Both the position numbers and the translations under genes were made by a program. Positions 36,677 through 45,373 of a stretch of 64,000 nt of DNA are shown here, one piece after another. The notes beneath the pieces are model-generated. The model made no database searches and was not told the origin of the DNA. It worked only from the letters and a program-made list of their open reading frames with translations. Position 1 is the first letter of the stretch. Every line of letters starts with the position of its first letter. The DNA comes from Nostoc sp. NIES-3756 (GTDB lineage Bacteria > Cyanobacteriota > Cyanobacteriia > Cyanobacteriales > Nostocaceae): assembly GCF_001548375.1 (NCBI RefSeq), contig NZ_AP017295.1, forward strand, positions 5,180,501-5,244,500, written 5' to 3'.

Positions 36677-36886
36677 TTAAGCTTGCCTATAATTTGCATC
36701 TAACCAACAACGTGGTAGACTCTCACCAGAGGGGAACACAAGATTTTCCTTTTTGAAAGAATCAGTATCTTGTTCTTCTTGTCCTTTTTGATCCTTTCCA
36801 TGAACAGTCTTAATATTCGGATCAATCAACTCCTGAATATCAACAATCTTCACTAGATCGCTACTGTCCCTAATTTGTAAAAACAT
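36677..36886 (-). CDS. small conserved cyanobacterial protein, unknown
   Basis: 69 residues, with an SD (GAGGATATCTGT before ATG). The pattern is an N-terminal LQIRDSSDLVKIVDIQELID, a charged middle (GKDQKGQEEQDTDSFKKENL), and the conserved-looking tail VFPSGESLPRCWLDANYR. Similar tiny proteins occur in Nostocales, but no function is known to me. It is probably co-transcribed with the gene at 36911, and the transcript ends at the 36618 hairpin. No signal peptide or membrane segment. Confidence 0.6.
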   Translation of the reverse strand: MFLQIRDSSDLVKIVDIQELIDPNIKTVHGKDQKGQEEQDTDSFKKENLVFPSGESLPRCWLDANYRQA

Positions 36887-36910
36887 ACAGATATCCTCAC
36901 TATTAACTAT

Positions 36911-37135
36911 TTAATCAGACTCTTCAATTAATCGCTTAAAGTACATATACGCTTCTTCTGGTGTTAAAGGTTCAGAGTTTATTTCGTTGGGAATATAGTA
37001 CTGCCTATTATCAGGAAAATAATGTACAACAAAACTAGGTATAAGATTGAGTTTTACAGCTTCTTTTCCTAATTTGTCTGCTGTTTCTGCCAGACTATAT
37101 TCATCATGAAACTCATAGACAGGTATATGTATCAC
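36911..37135 (-). CDS. small hypothetical protein with unusual start
   Basis: 74 residues: IHIPVYEFHDEYSLAETADK, then NLIPSFVVHYFPDNRQYYIP and a helical EEAYMYFKRLIEESD tail. The only usual start codon in frame is the GTG at 37133-37135, but it is part of the sequence AGGAGGTGATACATATACC. The SD AGGAGG therefore overlaps the GTG instead of preceding it. A non-standard start (for instance the later AUA, 8 bases after AGGAGG) or a sequencing change may explain this. It looks like a leading gene of a two-gene unit. Function not recognised. Confidence 0.5.
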   Translation of the reverse strand: MIHIPVYEFHDEYSLAETADKLGKEAVKLNLIPSFVVHYFPDNRQYYIPNEINSEPLTPEEAYMYFKRLIEESD

Positions 37136-37191
37136 CTCCTAAAGGCAGGGGTGTAAGAAAAATTAAATACGGCAACGGTCTTAGTAAAAAC

Positions 37192-37500
37192 TTATATTTC
37201 GCGTTGATATTTTTCTAAAATATCTACTAGATTGACTTGACATTGCACGGGTAGTAAATCAATTAAAGACAGTTCTCTTTTACCACCACCAATTTTGACG
37301 GGAATAGATTCTAATACTTTGATAACTCGGTCTTCAGTAACAGAGTTCGTAGTAATTAAAGGATACAACTGTTCAGCAACAACTGTATGCAGTTTGGCAT
37401 CAGATAAATATAGATGCCATTTGGCAATATCTATATAAACATTTTCGCCAATTTCGGCTGCTAGGGCTTCTAGCAATTCTGTAGTGTTAGTCTTAGCCAT
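37192..37500 (-). CDS. DUF3181 family protein
   Basis: 102 residues from the ATG at 37500 (MAKTNTTELLEALAAEIGEN). A longer frame up to 37653 is less likely, because the added residues look like random sequence. The reading VYIDIAKWHLYLSDAKLHTV, then VAEQLYPLI and IPVKIGGGKRELSLIDLLP, is the pattern of the cyanobacterial and plastid DUF3181 group. No enzymatic motif; cytosolic. Function unknown. Confidence 0.72.
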   Translation of the reverse strand: MAKTNTTELLEALAAEIGENVYIDIAKWHLYLSDAKLHTVVAEQLYPLITTNSVTEDRVIKVLESIPVKIGGGKRELSLIDLLPVQCQVNLVDILEKYQREI

Positions 37501-37691
37501 AAAAGTCACCTTATATGAGAAAGTGCCGAGTCTTGAGTTTTTTCTTCCCAAGGTATTATTTTTATTCTCTAGCCTCTTTTCCCCTGCTAATAGTGAATGT
37601 AGTTGATAACAACTACTCAACATTATCGCGCAATTTAACAGATGACTGTACAACCACAGGTTACAATTGCCCTAGCTTGGGTAGTCCATCT

Positions 37692-37949
37692 TCAGGTGGA
37701 TTTAGGCGGTGTAGGTGAATAATCAGCGATCGCCACAATATAAATTAGATGTCCTAACACTACTATGACCCAACCAGCAGTGAACAACGGTAGCCATTCC
37801 CATGTAGCATATGTGAGGTTATGGAAAAACCATAAACCGGAGTTAATCGTTGCAGCTACAGCTACATGAACAGCAAAGTTCATCCGGTCATCTAACTTAC
37901 GAAATTCTGGATCACTGCGATCGGGTTTGCGAGGCCAACGAGGAGGCAT
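37692..37949 (-). CDS. small 2TM-domain protein
   Basis: 85 residues. A charged N-terminus (MPPRWPRKPDRSDPEFRKLD) is followed by two membrane segments, MNFAVHVAVAATINSGLWFF and LPLFTAGWVIVVLGHLIYIV, the two-helix hairpin of the 2TM domain family. Similar cyanobacterial proteins carry this domain with unknown role. Confidence 0.75.
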   Translation of the reverse strand: MPPRWPRKPDRSDPEFRKLDDRMNFAVHVAVAATINSGLWFFHNLTYATWEWLPLFTAGWVIVVLGHLIYIVAIADYSPTPPKST

Positions 37950-38028
37950 AAATATTTGTTACACATTTCAACACACCCTGATTATAAGCTGTTGCGGATC
38001 TAAGCTGCATATCTCTTGGCATAGGCTA

Positions 38029-38053
38029 TTGACTGTTAATCGTTAACAGTCAA
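38029..38053. repeat. perfect 11-bp inverted repeat
   Basis: TTGACTGTTAA, TCG, TTAACAGTCAA: perfect arms with a 3-base loop, about 95 bp before the Uma2 gene start. Further GTCAACCGTCAAC copies follow. It is related to the GTCAATA repeat family but could also be an operator-like site. Confidence 0.65.
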
Positions 38054-38147
38054 CCGTCAACAAACCTTGTGTGTTAAGCATAAAAACAAAAAATGTCAGA
38101 TTTTTACTGCCATAATTAAAGGTAAAATCAACACTGGGTTAAATCCT

Positions 38148-38825
38148 ATGACTGTCTACGGGCAAATAGACCCTAATATTCTTTATCCTGACAGCGACGG
38201 CAAGCCAATGGCAGACAATACAGAACAATTCCGTTGGATTGTCTTAATTAAAGAAAATTTAGAGATTTTATTTGCCAGTAATGACAATGTATTTATTGCT
38301 GGAGATTTGCTTTGGTATCCTATTCGCTCTCAGTTAATTGCACCAGTTGCACCCGATGTTATGGTTGTTTTTGGTAGACCAAAGGGTAAACGTGGTTCCT
38401 ATCGTCAATGGCAAGAAGATAATATTCCCCCACAAGTAGTTTTTGAAATTCTCTCTCCCAGTAACGATAGCAAAGAGATGGATCGGAAACTTGAATTTTA
38501 TGATACCTACGGTGTGGATGAATATTATTTGTATGATCCTGAAAGTTTTCAACTAGATGGCTGGGTGCGGCAAAATGAGCATTTAACTAAATTGTGGCAA
38601 ATGGACGGTTGGGTTAGCCCTCATTTGGGTATTAAATTTGCAACTGGTACGGGAGAACCAATAATTTACCGTCCAGATGGACAGAGGTTTTCAAACTCCG
38701 TAGAACTAAATCAACGGGTAGAAGAAGCTGAGTTGTTGTTAGAACAAGAACGCCAACGTGCAGAACAGTTAGCACAATACTTGCGTAGTCTTGGCGTTGA
38801 CCCCAATAACCTGCCGCCAAGCTAA
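38148..38825 (+). CDS. Uma2-family PD-(D/E)XK endonuclease-like protein
   Basis: 225 residues from the ATG at 38148 (MTVYGQIDPN); an upstream frame to 38067 would add 27 unlikely residues. The fold pattern is LIAPVAPDVMVVFG (Asp), PPQVVFEILSPSN (Glu) and DRKLEFYDTYGVDEYYLYDP (Lys), with a C-terminal coiled-coil tail (ELNQRVEEAELLLEQERQRA). Uma2 genes are numerous in cyanobacteria and are of unclear biological role. The tail overlaps the next gene's end by 4 bp on the opposite strand. Confidence 0.86.
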   Translation: MTVYGQIDPNILYPDSDGKPMADNTEQFRWIVLIKENLEILFASNDNVFIAGDLLWYPIRSQLIAPVAPDVMVVFGRPKGKRGSYRQWQEDNIPPQVVFEILSPSNDSKEMDRKLEFYDTYGVDEYYLYDPESFQLDGWVRQNEHLTKLWQMDGWVSPHLGIKFATGTGEPIIYRPDGQRFSNSVELNQRVEEAELLLEQERQRAEQLAQYLRSLGVDPNNLPPS

Positions 38826-39220
38826 AAGATAGTGGCTGAGTTGCAAGAATTAGCGTAAGCAGACTCTACCATCTTCAATAACTTGGGAATTTCATATGGC
38901 TTATTAATGAAATGAGTTACACCCAAGGATGAAGCTAATTCGTCCAGATAACCGTGTGCTGTGGCGAAGACAACGGTTATCTTAATACCTTCTGCTTGCA
39001 GACATTGATAAACTTCAACTCCTGTTAACTCCGGCATTCTATTATCCAAAATCAATAGATCCGGTTTCTGTTCAATTACTTTTTCTACAGCTTCTTTACC
39101 ATTACAAGCCTCGGATACTTCCCAACCTTCTTCTTGCAATATGAAAGAGAGCATAATCCGACTGTCATCATCATCATCAGCGATTAAAACCTTCCCTTTT
39201 CCTAAATTCTGATTGTTCAT
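38822..39220 (-). CDS. single-domain response regulator
   Basis: 132 residues consisting only of a CheY-like receiver: acidic pocket IADDDDDSR (D15-D19), phosphoacceptor D59 in LLILDNRMPE, Thr in FATAHG and Lys in FINKPYEIPK. There is no DNA-binding part, so it would work by protein contact. Its ATG (39220) lies 44 bp inside the end of the upstream GAF protein gene, so the two are translationally coupled and likely act together. Confidence 0.9.
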   Translation of the reverse strand: MNNQNLGKGKVLIADDDDDSRIMLSFILQEEGWEVSEACNGKEAVEKVIEQKPDLLILDNRMPELTGVEVYQCLQAEGIKITVVFATAHGYLDELASSLGVTHFINKPYEIPKLLKMVESAYANSCNSATIF

Positions 39221-40412
39221 GTTGCTTAATTTTTACTGGTAAAGAAAATGTAAACGGTGTTGGTTCTACTGAATATGTATTTAAAACTGCAATAGGCATA
39301 AACCTCACTAGTATATTTTCGGAATTTAATATCCTATGTGCAGTTATTTCTAGTGTTCCCCCTTTACCAGCGATCTCAAAACATTGCAAAAAATAACGTA
39401 ACAAACGGCGTAAAAGACTTGCTGGTTCGGTAATTACCGTAATTGGTTCTTGCCAGTGCGTGACTACCTCTACCTTACGGATGGCGGACTCAGTGGATAG
39501 TAGTTCTACTAAATCTTGAATGGTATCAGTGAGAGAGATCGTTTTGACTGAATCAACATGATTGGATGCTATGTTACGCCAGATTTCGCCTTGACGTTGA
39601 AACATACTGATCGATTGTTCTGCCTGTTGTAGTAACTGTTTGGCATAATCTAGGCGATTTACTGCTACTAAGCGAGAACTAACTTCTAACTTTAAGCGTG
39701 CAGCATGATGTGCTTGGATAATATCCTGACGTAGTTTTTCTAGTGGTTGATAGTCATCAGGATGGGATATCAGTACACGATGAATATCTTTTTCTAGATT
39801 TGCTATTAAAATTTCTGCTTCAACTGCACGAGATGCACATAATAATATTTCTTTTAAGCGCTTTCCTACATCCTGACGTTGTGATGAGATACTGAGGACT
39901 CCGACAATCTCTTGTTTTTCGTTACGTAGGGGAATACCTTGACAGGTAAAGGGATGAAAGCCATCAATAAAATGCTCACTAGTGATTATTTCTACATAAT
40001 CTTCTTCTGCTAAGGATGTACCGATACCATTAGCACCAGCTACACTTTCGGATAATAAAGAACCAGCTTGGGGAAAAGATTCTGTATTGATAGTTTGTTC
40101 ATCACCAGTTAAACCTAATAAAACAGCATGGCGATCGCTTAACATTACTGCATGAGGTTCTTTACCAGCAGCCTGGGATAAAATGTGAAAATAAGGATGC
40201 ACCGCATTGAGCAAATACCCATGCTGCTCAACTAAACGCTCAGTCTCTAAACTTGAGAGTTTTTCTACTTGTAGTGCGCGGGGATTAGCTCCTTGCAAAT
40301 GGGATCTTTCCCAAGCACGATAGACGCTTGAACGCAGCATTTTTTGAGGTAATGCACCTGTACTTTTATATACACGCCCTGCTTCTAACGGATCATGGTC
40401 TAAAGTGGACAT
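39177..40412 (-). CDS. GAF-containing sensor with AcoR-like N-terminus and degenerate kinase-like C-terminus
   Basis: 411 residues. Residues 1-200 resemble the sensory half of AcoR-type activators (VYRAWERSHLQGANPRALQV, then VAGANGIGTSLAEEDYVEII and GIPLRNEKQEIVGVLSIS). There is no AAA+ or DNA-binding part. The C-terminal 180 residues look like a HisKA/HATPase pair, but I see no phosphoacceptor His motif and no clear G boxes. The N box position reads RRLLRYFLQCFEIAGKG, without an Asn. It overlaps the receiver gene by 44 bp. It may be a sensor partner without kinase activity, or an unusually diverged kinase. Confidence 0.65.
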   Translation of the reverse strand: MSTLDHDPLEAGRVYKSTGALPQKMLRSSVYRAWERSHLQGANPRALQVEKLSSLETERLVEQHGYLLNAVHPYFHILSQAAGKEPHAVMLSDRHAVLLGLTGDEQTINTESFPQAGSLLSESVAGANGIGTSLAEEDYVEIITSEHFIDGFHPFTCQGIPLRNEKQEIVGVLSISSQRQDVGKRLKEILLCASRAVEAEILIANLEKDIHRVLISHPDDYQPLEKLRQDIIQAHHAARLKLEVSSRLVAVNRLDYAKQLLQQAEQSISMFQRQGEIWRNIASNHVDSVKTISLTDTIQDLVELLSTESAIRKVEVVTHWQEPITVITEPASLLRRLLRYFLQCFEIAGKGGTLEITAHRILNSENILVRFMPIAVLNTYSVEPTPFTFSLPVKIKQHEQSEFRKREGFNR

Positions 40413-40727
40413 GGCTTTAATCTGTTACTTAGAATTTATAGGTATTCTAATGTTAAGGTCGGTGGCTGTTATAGTCAGCTGATTTACGGTGACTGGTATA
40501 AAGATTTTGTAAAATTAATCAATCAAGCAGCCCGAAGATTTTAGATAACTGAGAATCAAAGAAGACAAAACTATACTGCTACAGCACAGCGTTAATCATC
40601 GTAAAATTAGCAGTATCAGTTTTTATTCTGCCATTAGTAAAATAATTAGCCATTGTAAATCAACGAAAGGCTGATACTGTATTCATTGTGAATTTTGAAT
40701 GTCCCCGATGGGGATAGATTTATTTTT

Positions 40728-42500
40728 GTGCAACCAGTAGACTTTACGACTCTAACAGCTACTTGTAGCGAACTCCGCGCTCATTGGCTACCATCGCGCC
40801 TAGAACAAGTTTATCAGCGCGATCGCTATACTATTGCTATGGCGTTACGTACTCTCAACCAGAGAGGTTGGCTACAAATATCTTGGCATCCTCAAGCAGC
40901 TCACATTTGTATTGGTGATCCACCTCCACGCGCCCCAGATACTTTTACCTTTAGCCAACAATTAGTTCACCAGTTGGGGGGATTAGCCTTAGTTGCGATT
41001 GAAGCGATCGCACCTTGGGAGCGTGTGATTAATTTACAATTTGCTCGTCGTCCAGGTGATGAGGTGCTGTATCACATCTACGCAGAAATCATGGGCAAGT
41101 ATAGTAATGCAATTCTCACCGATGCCAACAATTTAATTATTACTGCTGCCCATCAAGTGAGTCAGCAACAATCAAGCGTGCGTCCCATACTCACCGGACA
41201 ACCCTACGAAACACCGCCGAAACTCACTGGTACTATCCCCAGTTTGCAGGAAAGCCAAGCACGTTGGCAAGAAAGGGTGAGTTTAGTACCAGGAGCAATT
41301 AAGCGTCAGTTGCTTAAAAGTTATAGTGGGTTGAGCGCTGTTTTGGTAGAGTCGATGTTATTGGTATCTGAGATTCCACCAGAAACTTCTACTGATACTT
41401 TGACTGCTGAAGACTGGCAAAGATTATTTGCACGTTGGCAAGAATGGCTAAAAGCTTTAGATAATGGAAATTATCTACCAGCTTGGATGACACATGGATA
41501 TACAGTCATGGGTTGGGGTGCGATCGCACCAGCCAAAGATATCCAAACATTAATCAATGAATACTACACAGCACAGCTAAATCAACAATTATTTGCCCAA
41601 TTACGCCATCAGTTAACGCAGAAATTAAGTAATATTTTAGGTAAATTACGTAACAAAGCTCAAACTTTTAGCGATCGCTTACAACAATCAGATCGGGCTG
41701 ATGAGTATCGGCAAAAAGCTGATTTATTAATGGCACACCTACAAAATTGGGAACCAGGGATGACAGAAATCATCCTATCTGATTTTGAGACAGGGGAACC
41801 TGTAGCGATCGCACTTCAACCAGATAAAAACGCTGTGCTAAATGCCCAAAACCTCTACAAGCAGCACCAAAAACTCAAACGCGCCCGTGCAGCAGTCGAA
41901 CCACTATTGCAAGAAGTACAAGCAGAAATCGATTATTTAGAGCAAGTAGAAGCTGCTATTGCCCAAATAGATAAATATCAAACAGCAGAAGATTTGCAAG
42001 CCTTAGAAGAAATCCGTGACGAACTAATTGGACAGAAATATTTAGAAGAATTAGAGTATCGCAGCCGCAATAACAACGAAACTGCAAGCACAAACTTTCA
42101 CAACTATCGCACCCTTAACGGCTTTCAAGTTTTAATTGGTCGCAACAACCGCCAAAATGACCAATTAACATTTCGTGTAGCCGGGGATTATGACTTATGG
42201 TTTCACGCCCAAGAAATCCCCGGTAGCCATGTACTATTACGCTTAGATCCTGGTGCTGTTCCAGATGCGGCTGACTTGCAGTATGTAGCCGATTTAGCCG
42301 CTTACTACAGTCGCGGTCGTCAAAGTGACCAAGTACCAGTGGTATACACTGAACCCAAATACGTTTATAAACCCAAAGGCGCTAAACCTGGAATTGCCAT
42401 TTACAAGCAGGAACGCATCCTTTGGGGAAAACCGCAGTCGGTTGAGGAGGCAGGAGGTGGGGGGGATGTGGTTCGGCTACGCTCACCAACCGGGGGATGA
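40728..42500 (+). CDS. Rqc2/NFACT-family protein (RqcH-type, formerly fibronectin-binding)
   Basis: 590 residues from a preferred GTG start at 40728 (GTGCAACCAGTAGAC), since the usual family start is MQPVDFTTL. A TTG at 40695 would give 11 more. It has the NFACT-N domain (about 1-180, YHIYAEIMGKYSNAILTD), helix-hairpin-helix and coiled-coil segments (to about 450), and the NFACT-R domain with DLWFHAQEIPGSHVLLRL (about 490-507) and YTEPKYVYKPKGAKPGIAI. In bacteria the RqcH member adds Ala tails to stalled nascent chains on 50S subunits. The last 15 residues (AGGGGDVVRLRSPTGG) run into a repeat and look unusual. Confidence 0.88.
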   Translation: MQPVDFTTLTATCSELRAHWLPSRLEQVYQRDRYTIAMALRTLNQRGWLQISWHPQAAHICIGDPPPRAPDTFTFSQQLVHQLGGLALVAIEAIAPWERVINLQFARRPGDEVLYHIYAEIMGKYSNAILTDANNLIITAAHQVSQQQSSVRPILTGQPYETPPKLTGTIPSLQESQARWQERVSLVPGAIKRQLLKSYSGLSAVLVESMLLVSEIPPETSTDTLTAEDWQRLFARWQEWLKALDNGNYLPAWMTHGYTVMGWGAIAPAKDIQTLINEYYTAQLNQQLFAQLRHQLTQKLSNILGKLRNKAQTFSDRLQQSDRADEYRQKADLLMAHLQNWEPGMTEIILSDFETGEPVAIALQPDKNAVLNAQNLYKQHQKLKRARAAVEPLLQEVQAEIDYLEQVEAAIAQIDKYQTAEDLQALEEIRDELIGQKYLEELEYRSRNNNETASTNFHNYRTLNGFQVLIGRNNRQNDQLTFRVAGDYDLWFHAQEIPGSHVLLRLDPGAVPDAADLQYVADLAAYYSRGRQSDQVPVVYTEPKYVYKPKGAKPGIAIYKQERILWGKPQSVEEAGGGGDVVRLRSPTGG

Positions 42501-42580
42501 AGGAGATGAGGGGAATGAGGGGGACAAGAGAAAAATCCTTACTCAGCACTCACAACTCAGCACTCACAACTCACCACTTC
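42495..42580. repeat. tandem repeats after the NFACT gene
   Basis: GAGGGGAATGAGGGGG units (42495-42530) and an ACTCAGCACTCACAACTCAG duplication (42541-42572), partly overlapping the NFACT stop codon. Confidence 0.75.
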
Positions 42581-43111
42581 CTATTTTTGCAATCTGATAT
42601 CGATAACGGTTGCATTGAAATTGTAATTGAACCCTTCCAGTTCAAAGGGCATACCAATTTTTACTTTACTGTTACCTAAAACTGGGCCATCTTGAGTAAC
42701 TTGTGCTTTACCATCCAAGGTTAAAAGCATATCTGTACTAAAGTTGTTAGCTTTGGGGTCTGGTAATTCTTTAACAGAACCATCTGGTTGAGAAACTACT
42801 ACTGTTCTAGGTAGAAGTTGCACAGATTTAATTTCAATCTCACCATAAGGTTGGTTACGAATAATAACTTTAGTTTTACCGCCATTTTTCAACCCATTTT
42901 CACCTAATTTTTTTGGGTCGCGGACATTTAAACCACGAACAACCAAATCTACCTCTATGGGTACTGTTTTGGCATTGATTTGGGCAACAGTACCGGAAGT
43001 GCCTGGAAATACGAAAATACCAAATATAACTAACACAATAACTAGCAAAGCACCTAAATCAAGGATATTTACTTTGCCAAACAAGCGACCTTTGGAATCT
43101 AAAATAGCCAT
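42581..43111 (-). CDS. DUF4330 family protein
   Basis: 176 residues. One N-terminal membrane anchor (LGALLVIVLVIFGIFVFPGT, about 18-37) is followed by a periplasmic or lumenal beta-rich domain. The start MAILDSKGRLFGKVNILDLG is typical of the DUF4330 family. No enzyme motif. Function unknown. The product is probably membrane-bound with the domain outside the cytoplasm. Confidence 0.82.
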   Translation of the reverse strand: MAILDSKGRLFGKVNILDLGALLVIVLVIFGIFVFPGTSGTVAQINAKTVPIEVDLVVRGLNVRDPKKLGENGLKNGGKTKVIIRNQPYGEIEIKSVQLLPRTVVVSQPDGSVKELPDPKANNFSTDMLLTLDGKAQVTQDGPVLGNSKVKIGMPFELEGFNYNFNATVIDIRLQK

Positions 43112-43364
43112 AAAAACTTTTCCAGCTCAACGGGAAGTAATTGATTCTAACAACAAGTTTTACCAACTACACAGCAACTTTTCCACTAATGGCAGTGGCA
43201 GTTACGCCGCCAGTGTATCATGAGTTGCGAGATGAGGGAGATGGGCATAATAACTGTGGACTAATGACTGATGACTAATGACTAGTTAATAATGCAACTT
43301 ACAAAATGTAGATGCGTCATATTAATTTAATGTTCTCCCGAAATTATCTTCTAGCCGGATTGAT

Positions 43365-44216
43365 ATGAATAGGAAAGACTTGGTTGCAAATTACCGTGTA
43401 TGGCGGCGGCACTGGCTGTATCCATTAATTTCAGTGGTTGTCGCTTTAAGCTTGTGTATAGGTACACCCATAGTTGGCAGAGCTTTAGACTTACGTCCGC
43501 TTTTATTACAAGGTGTGCAAGTACTTCAGCTGTCTAATATATCTGATCGCCAGGAAGTAGAGTTAGGCGGTCAGATGAATCAAGAATTGCGTGGTCAAGT
43601 GAGAATTTCTCGGAATGAGGCACTCACCAACTACGTAGAACAAATTGGACGGCGTTTGGCAGCAAATAGCGATCGCCCTAATCTTCCTTATACATTCCAA
43701 GTAGTTGAAGATGATGCTGTCAATGCCTTTGCAACTTTAGGCGGTTTTGTTTATGTGAATACGGGTTTACTCAAAACCGCAGACAATGAAGCGGAACTAG
43801 CCAGTGTGATGGCTCATGAAATCGGCCATATTGGCGGTAGACATCTAGTAAAACAAATGCGCCAAAGAGCGCTAGCTAGTGGTGTAGCCTCAGCCGCAGG
43901 TCTAGACCGTAGTACAGCCGTAGGTCTTGGTGTGGAACTAGCCCTCAACCGTCCTCGTAGCCGTAGTGATGAGTATGATGCTGATACAAGGGGATTAAGA
44001 ACTTTAACAAGGTCTGGTTATGCTCCCTCAGCAATGGTTTCCTTTATGCAGAAACTGCTCAAAGGAGGAGGAGGTTTACCAACATTTTTGAGTACTCACC
44101 CCGGAACTAGCGATCGCATCAATTCTTTAAGACGCGCGATTAATTCCCAATCTAGTGGAGCGCGAGATGGTTTAGATAATGCCGCCTATAGAGCAAAAAT
44201 CCGGTCAATATTGTAG
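43365..44216 (+). CDS. M48-family metallopeptidase
   Basis: 283 residues. A signal or anchor segment (WLYPLISVVVALSLCIG, about 19-35) is followed by the catalytic zinc site HEIGH at H151-E152-H155 and a third ligand in SDEYDADTRGL. Members of this BepA/LoiP-like M48 group degrade or refold misfolded envelope proteins. The predicted site is periplasmic. The upstream region carries a GACTAATGACTG repeat (43257-43287). Confidence 0.88.
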   Translation: MNRKDLVANYRVWRRHWLYPLISVVVALSLCIGTPIVGRALDLRPLLLQGVQVLQLSNISDRQEVELGGQMNQELRGQVRISRNEALTNYVEQIGRRLAANSDRPNLPYTFQVVEDDAVNAFATLGGFVYVNTGLLKTADNEAELASVMAHEIGHIGGRHLVKQMRQRALASGVASAAGLDRSTAVGLGVELALNRPRSRSDEYDADTRGLRTLTRSGYAPSAMVSFMQKLLKGGGGLPTFLSTHPGTSDRINSLRRAINSQSSGARDGLDNAAYRAKIRSIL

Positions 44217-44249
44217 GAGTTGTGAGTGCTGAGTAGGGAGTAGTTAGTT

Positions 44250-44370
44250 TAACGTGAGTCTCCAACGGAGGCGCACCTGCGGGGAAGGCGAAAGAAACCA
44301 TGTTGTACATCTTGAGCAACCTTCCCTTGTAGGGAAGGGGTTGGGGTTAGGTTCCGTCAAACTCACGTTA
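44250..44370. mobile_element. MITE-like repeat with TAACGTGAGT ends
   Basis: Left end TAACGTGAGT (44250-44259) and right end ACTCACGTTA (44361-44370) are perfect inverse copies 101 bp apart. The inside has CTTCCCTTGTAGGGAAGGGG, a palindrome also found at 12700-12745. No coding capacity. No target duplication was proven. Confidence 0.5.
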
Positions 44371-44431
44371 GTTTAAACCCTCCCTGCTTCTACTGATTTT
44401 CTGGTATTCAGTCCTCGAAATTTTGAATTGT

Positions 44432-45187
44432 TTACGCTCGCTGCTTGCTACGACGAACCGCTATCTTTTCTGGATCAACTTGAACTACTCCCTCTGCTAA
44501 GGGTAAGGTACGTAGGGAATTTGTAAAAATATTAATTTGATAAATTAAGTTATTTGTAATATCCAATGCTGTTAACCAACCGCTACGGGGGTGGTAGGCA
44601 CCTGTATCTATATCAAGCCAACCCTGACCTTGGGCTAATTGACCAGGATTTACACCGGGGAAGGTGAAGGTAATTGTATGACCAATAATGATCAGCTTAT
44701 CAGGAAAGTATGGCTGGCGAATACTGTGAAAATCTTCTCTAATCCAGCAAAATTGCTCGGCGGTTTGTTCTGATAAGGGTAGGTGAGGATCAACACCAGC
44801 ATGAGTTAACCAAACATCGCCCAAATCAATATATGTGGGCAAACTTTGCAACCACTCTAAATGTTCTTTGGGAATACTTTTATCTTGGTAACTAGCGATA
44901 GTTGCATGACCGCCACTGTGTAGCCAAGCTTGCATTGTAGCAACGGAAATATCACTGCTGAGAACGTTGAGTAACATCTGTTCGTGGTTTCCCAACAGAC
45001 ACAGATAATTATTGTCTTTGACTAAATCAATTACGGATGAGCTATGGGGGCCACGATCAATTAAGTCTCCCAAAAAATATACTTTGTCATTGGCTCCAGG
45101 AGCGATCGCTTCTAATAAAGTTATCAATCCCTCGTAGTGTCCATGCACATCCCCAATAACTATTTGACGTTGACTAGTTTGGCTCAT
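44432..45187 (-). CDS. PPP-family metallophosphoesterase (Ap4A phosphatase / Ser-Thr phosphatase type)
   Basis: 251 residues from the ATG at 45187 (MSQTSQRQIVIGDVHGHYEG). A frame up to 45253 adds an unlikely N-terminus. Metal motifs are in family order: GDVHGHYEGL, GDLIDRGPHSS, LLGNHEQMLL, a later His in WLTHAGVDPH and IIGHT. This is the two-metal PPP catalytic set. Bacterial members hydrolyse phosphoproteins or dinucleoside tetraphosphates, and the substrate is unresolved. Cytosolic. Monocistronic. Confidence 0.87.
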   Translation of the reverse strand: MSQTSQRQIVIGDVHGHYEGLITLLEAIAPGANDKVYFLGDLIDRGPHSSSVIDLVKDNNYLCLLGNHEQMLLNVLSSDISVATMQAWLHSGGHATIASYQDKSIPKEHLEWLQSLPTYIDLGDVWLTHAGVDPHLPLSEQTAEQFCWIREDFHSIRQPYFPDKLIIIGHTITFTFPGVNPGQLAQGQGWLDIDTGAYHPRSGWLTALDITNNLIYQINIFTNSLRTLPLAEGVVQVDPEKIAVRRSKQRA

Positions 45188-45373
45188 CGGTTCTTCACTG
45201 GAATAACTCAGCTTAATACTTTTGCTACAGTTTAATTGGTAAGGATTCCGCAACTATTGATAAAAAACTACTAGAAGAATTTAAAACTATTTTAGATTTT
45301 TCTATATGAATACAGTTTTTACTACAGAGGTAAATGTAGCCTTGGTTAGCCTAAAATTTATTGAGTTATTTTA

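Noticed and set aside
42325..42597. Plus-strand frame of 90 residues inside and after the NFACT gene
   Set aside because: Different frame of the same coding DNA plus GAGGGG and ACTCAGC repeats.
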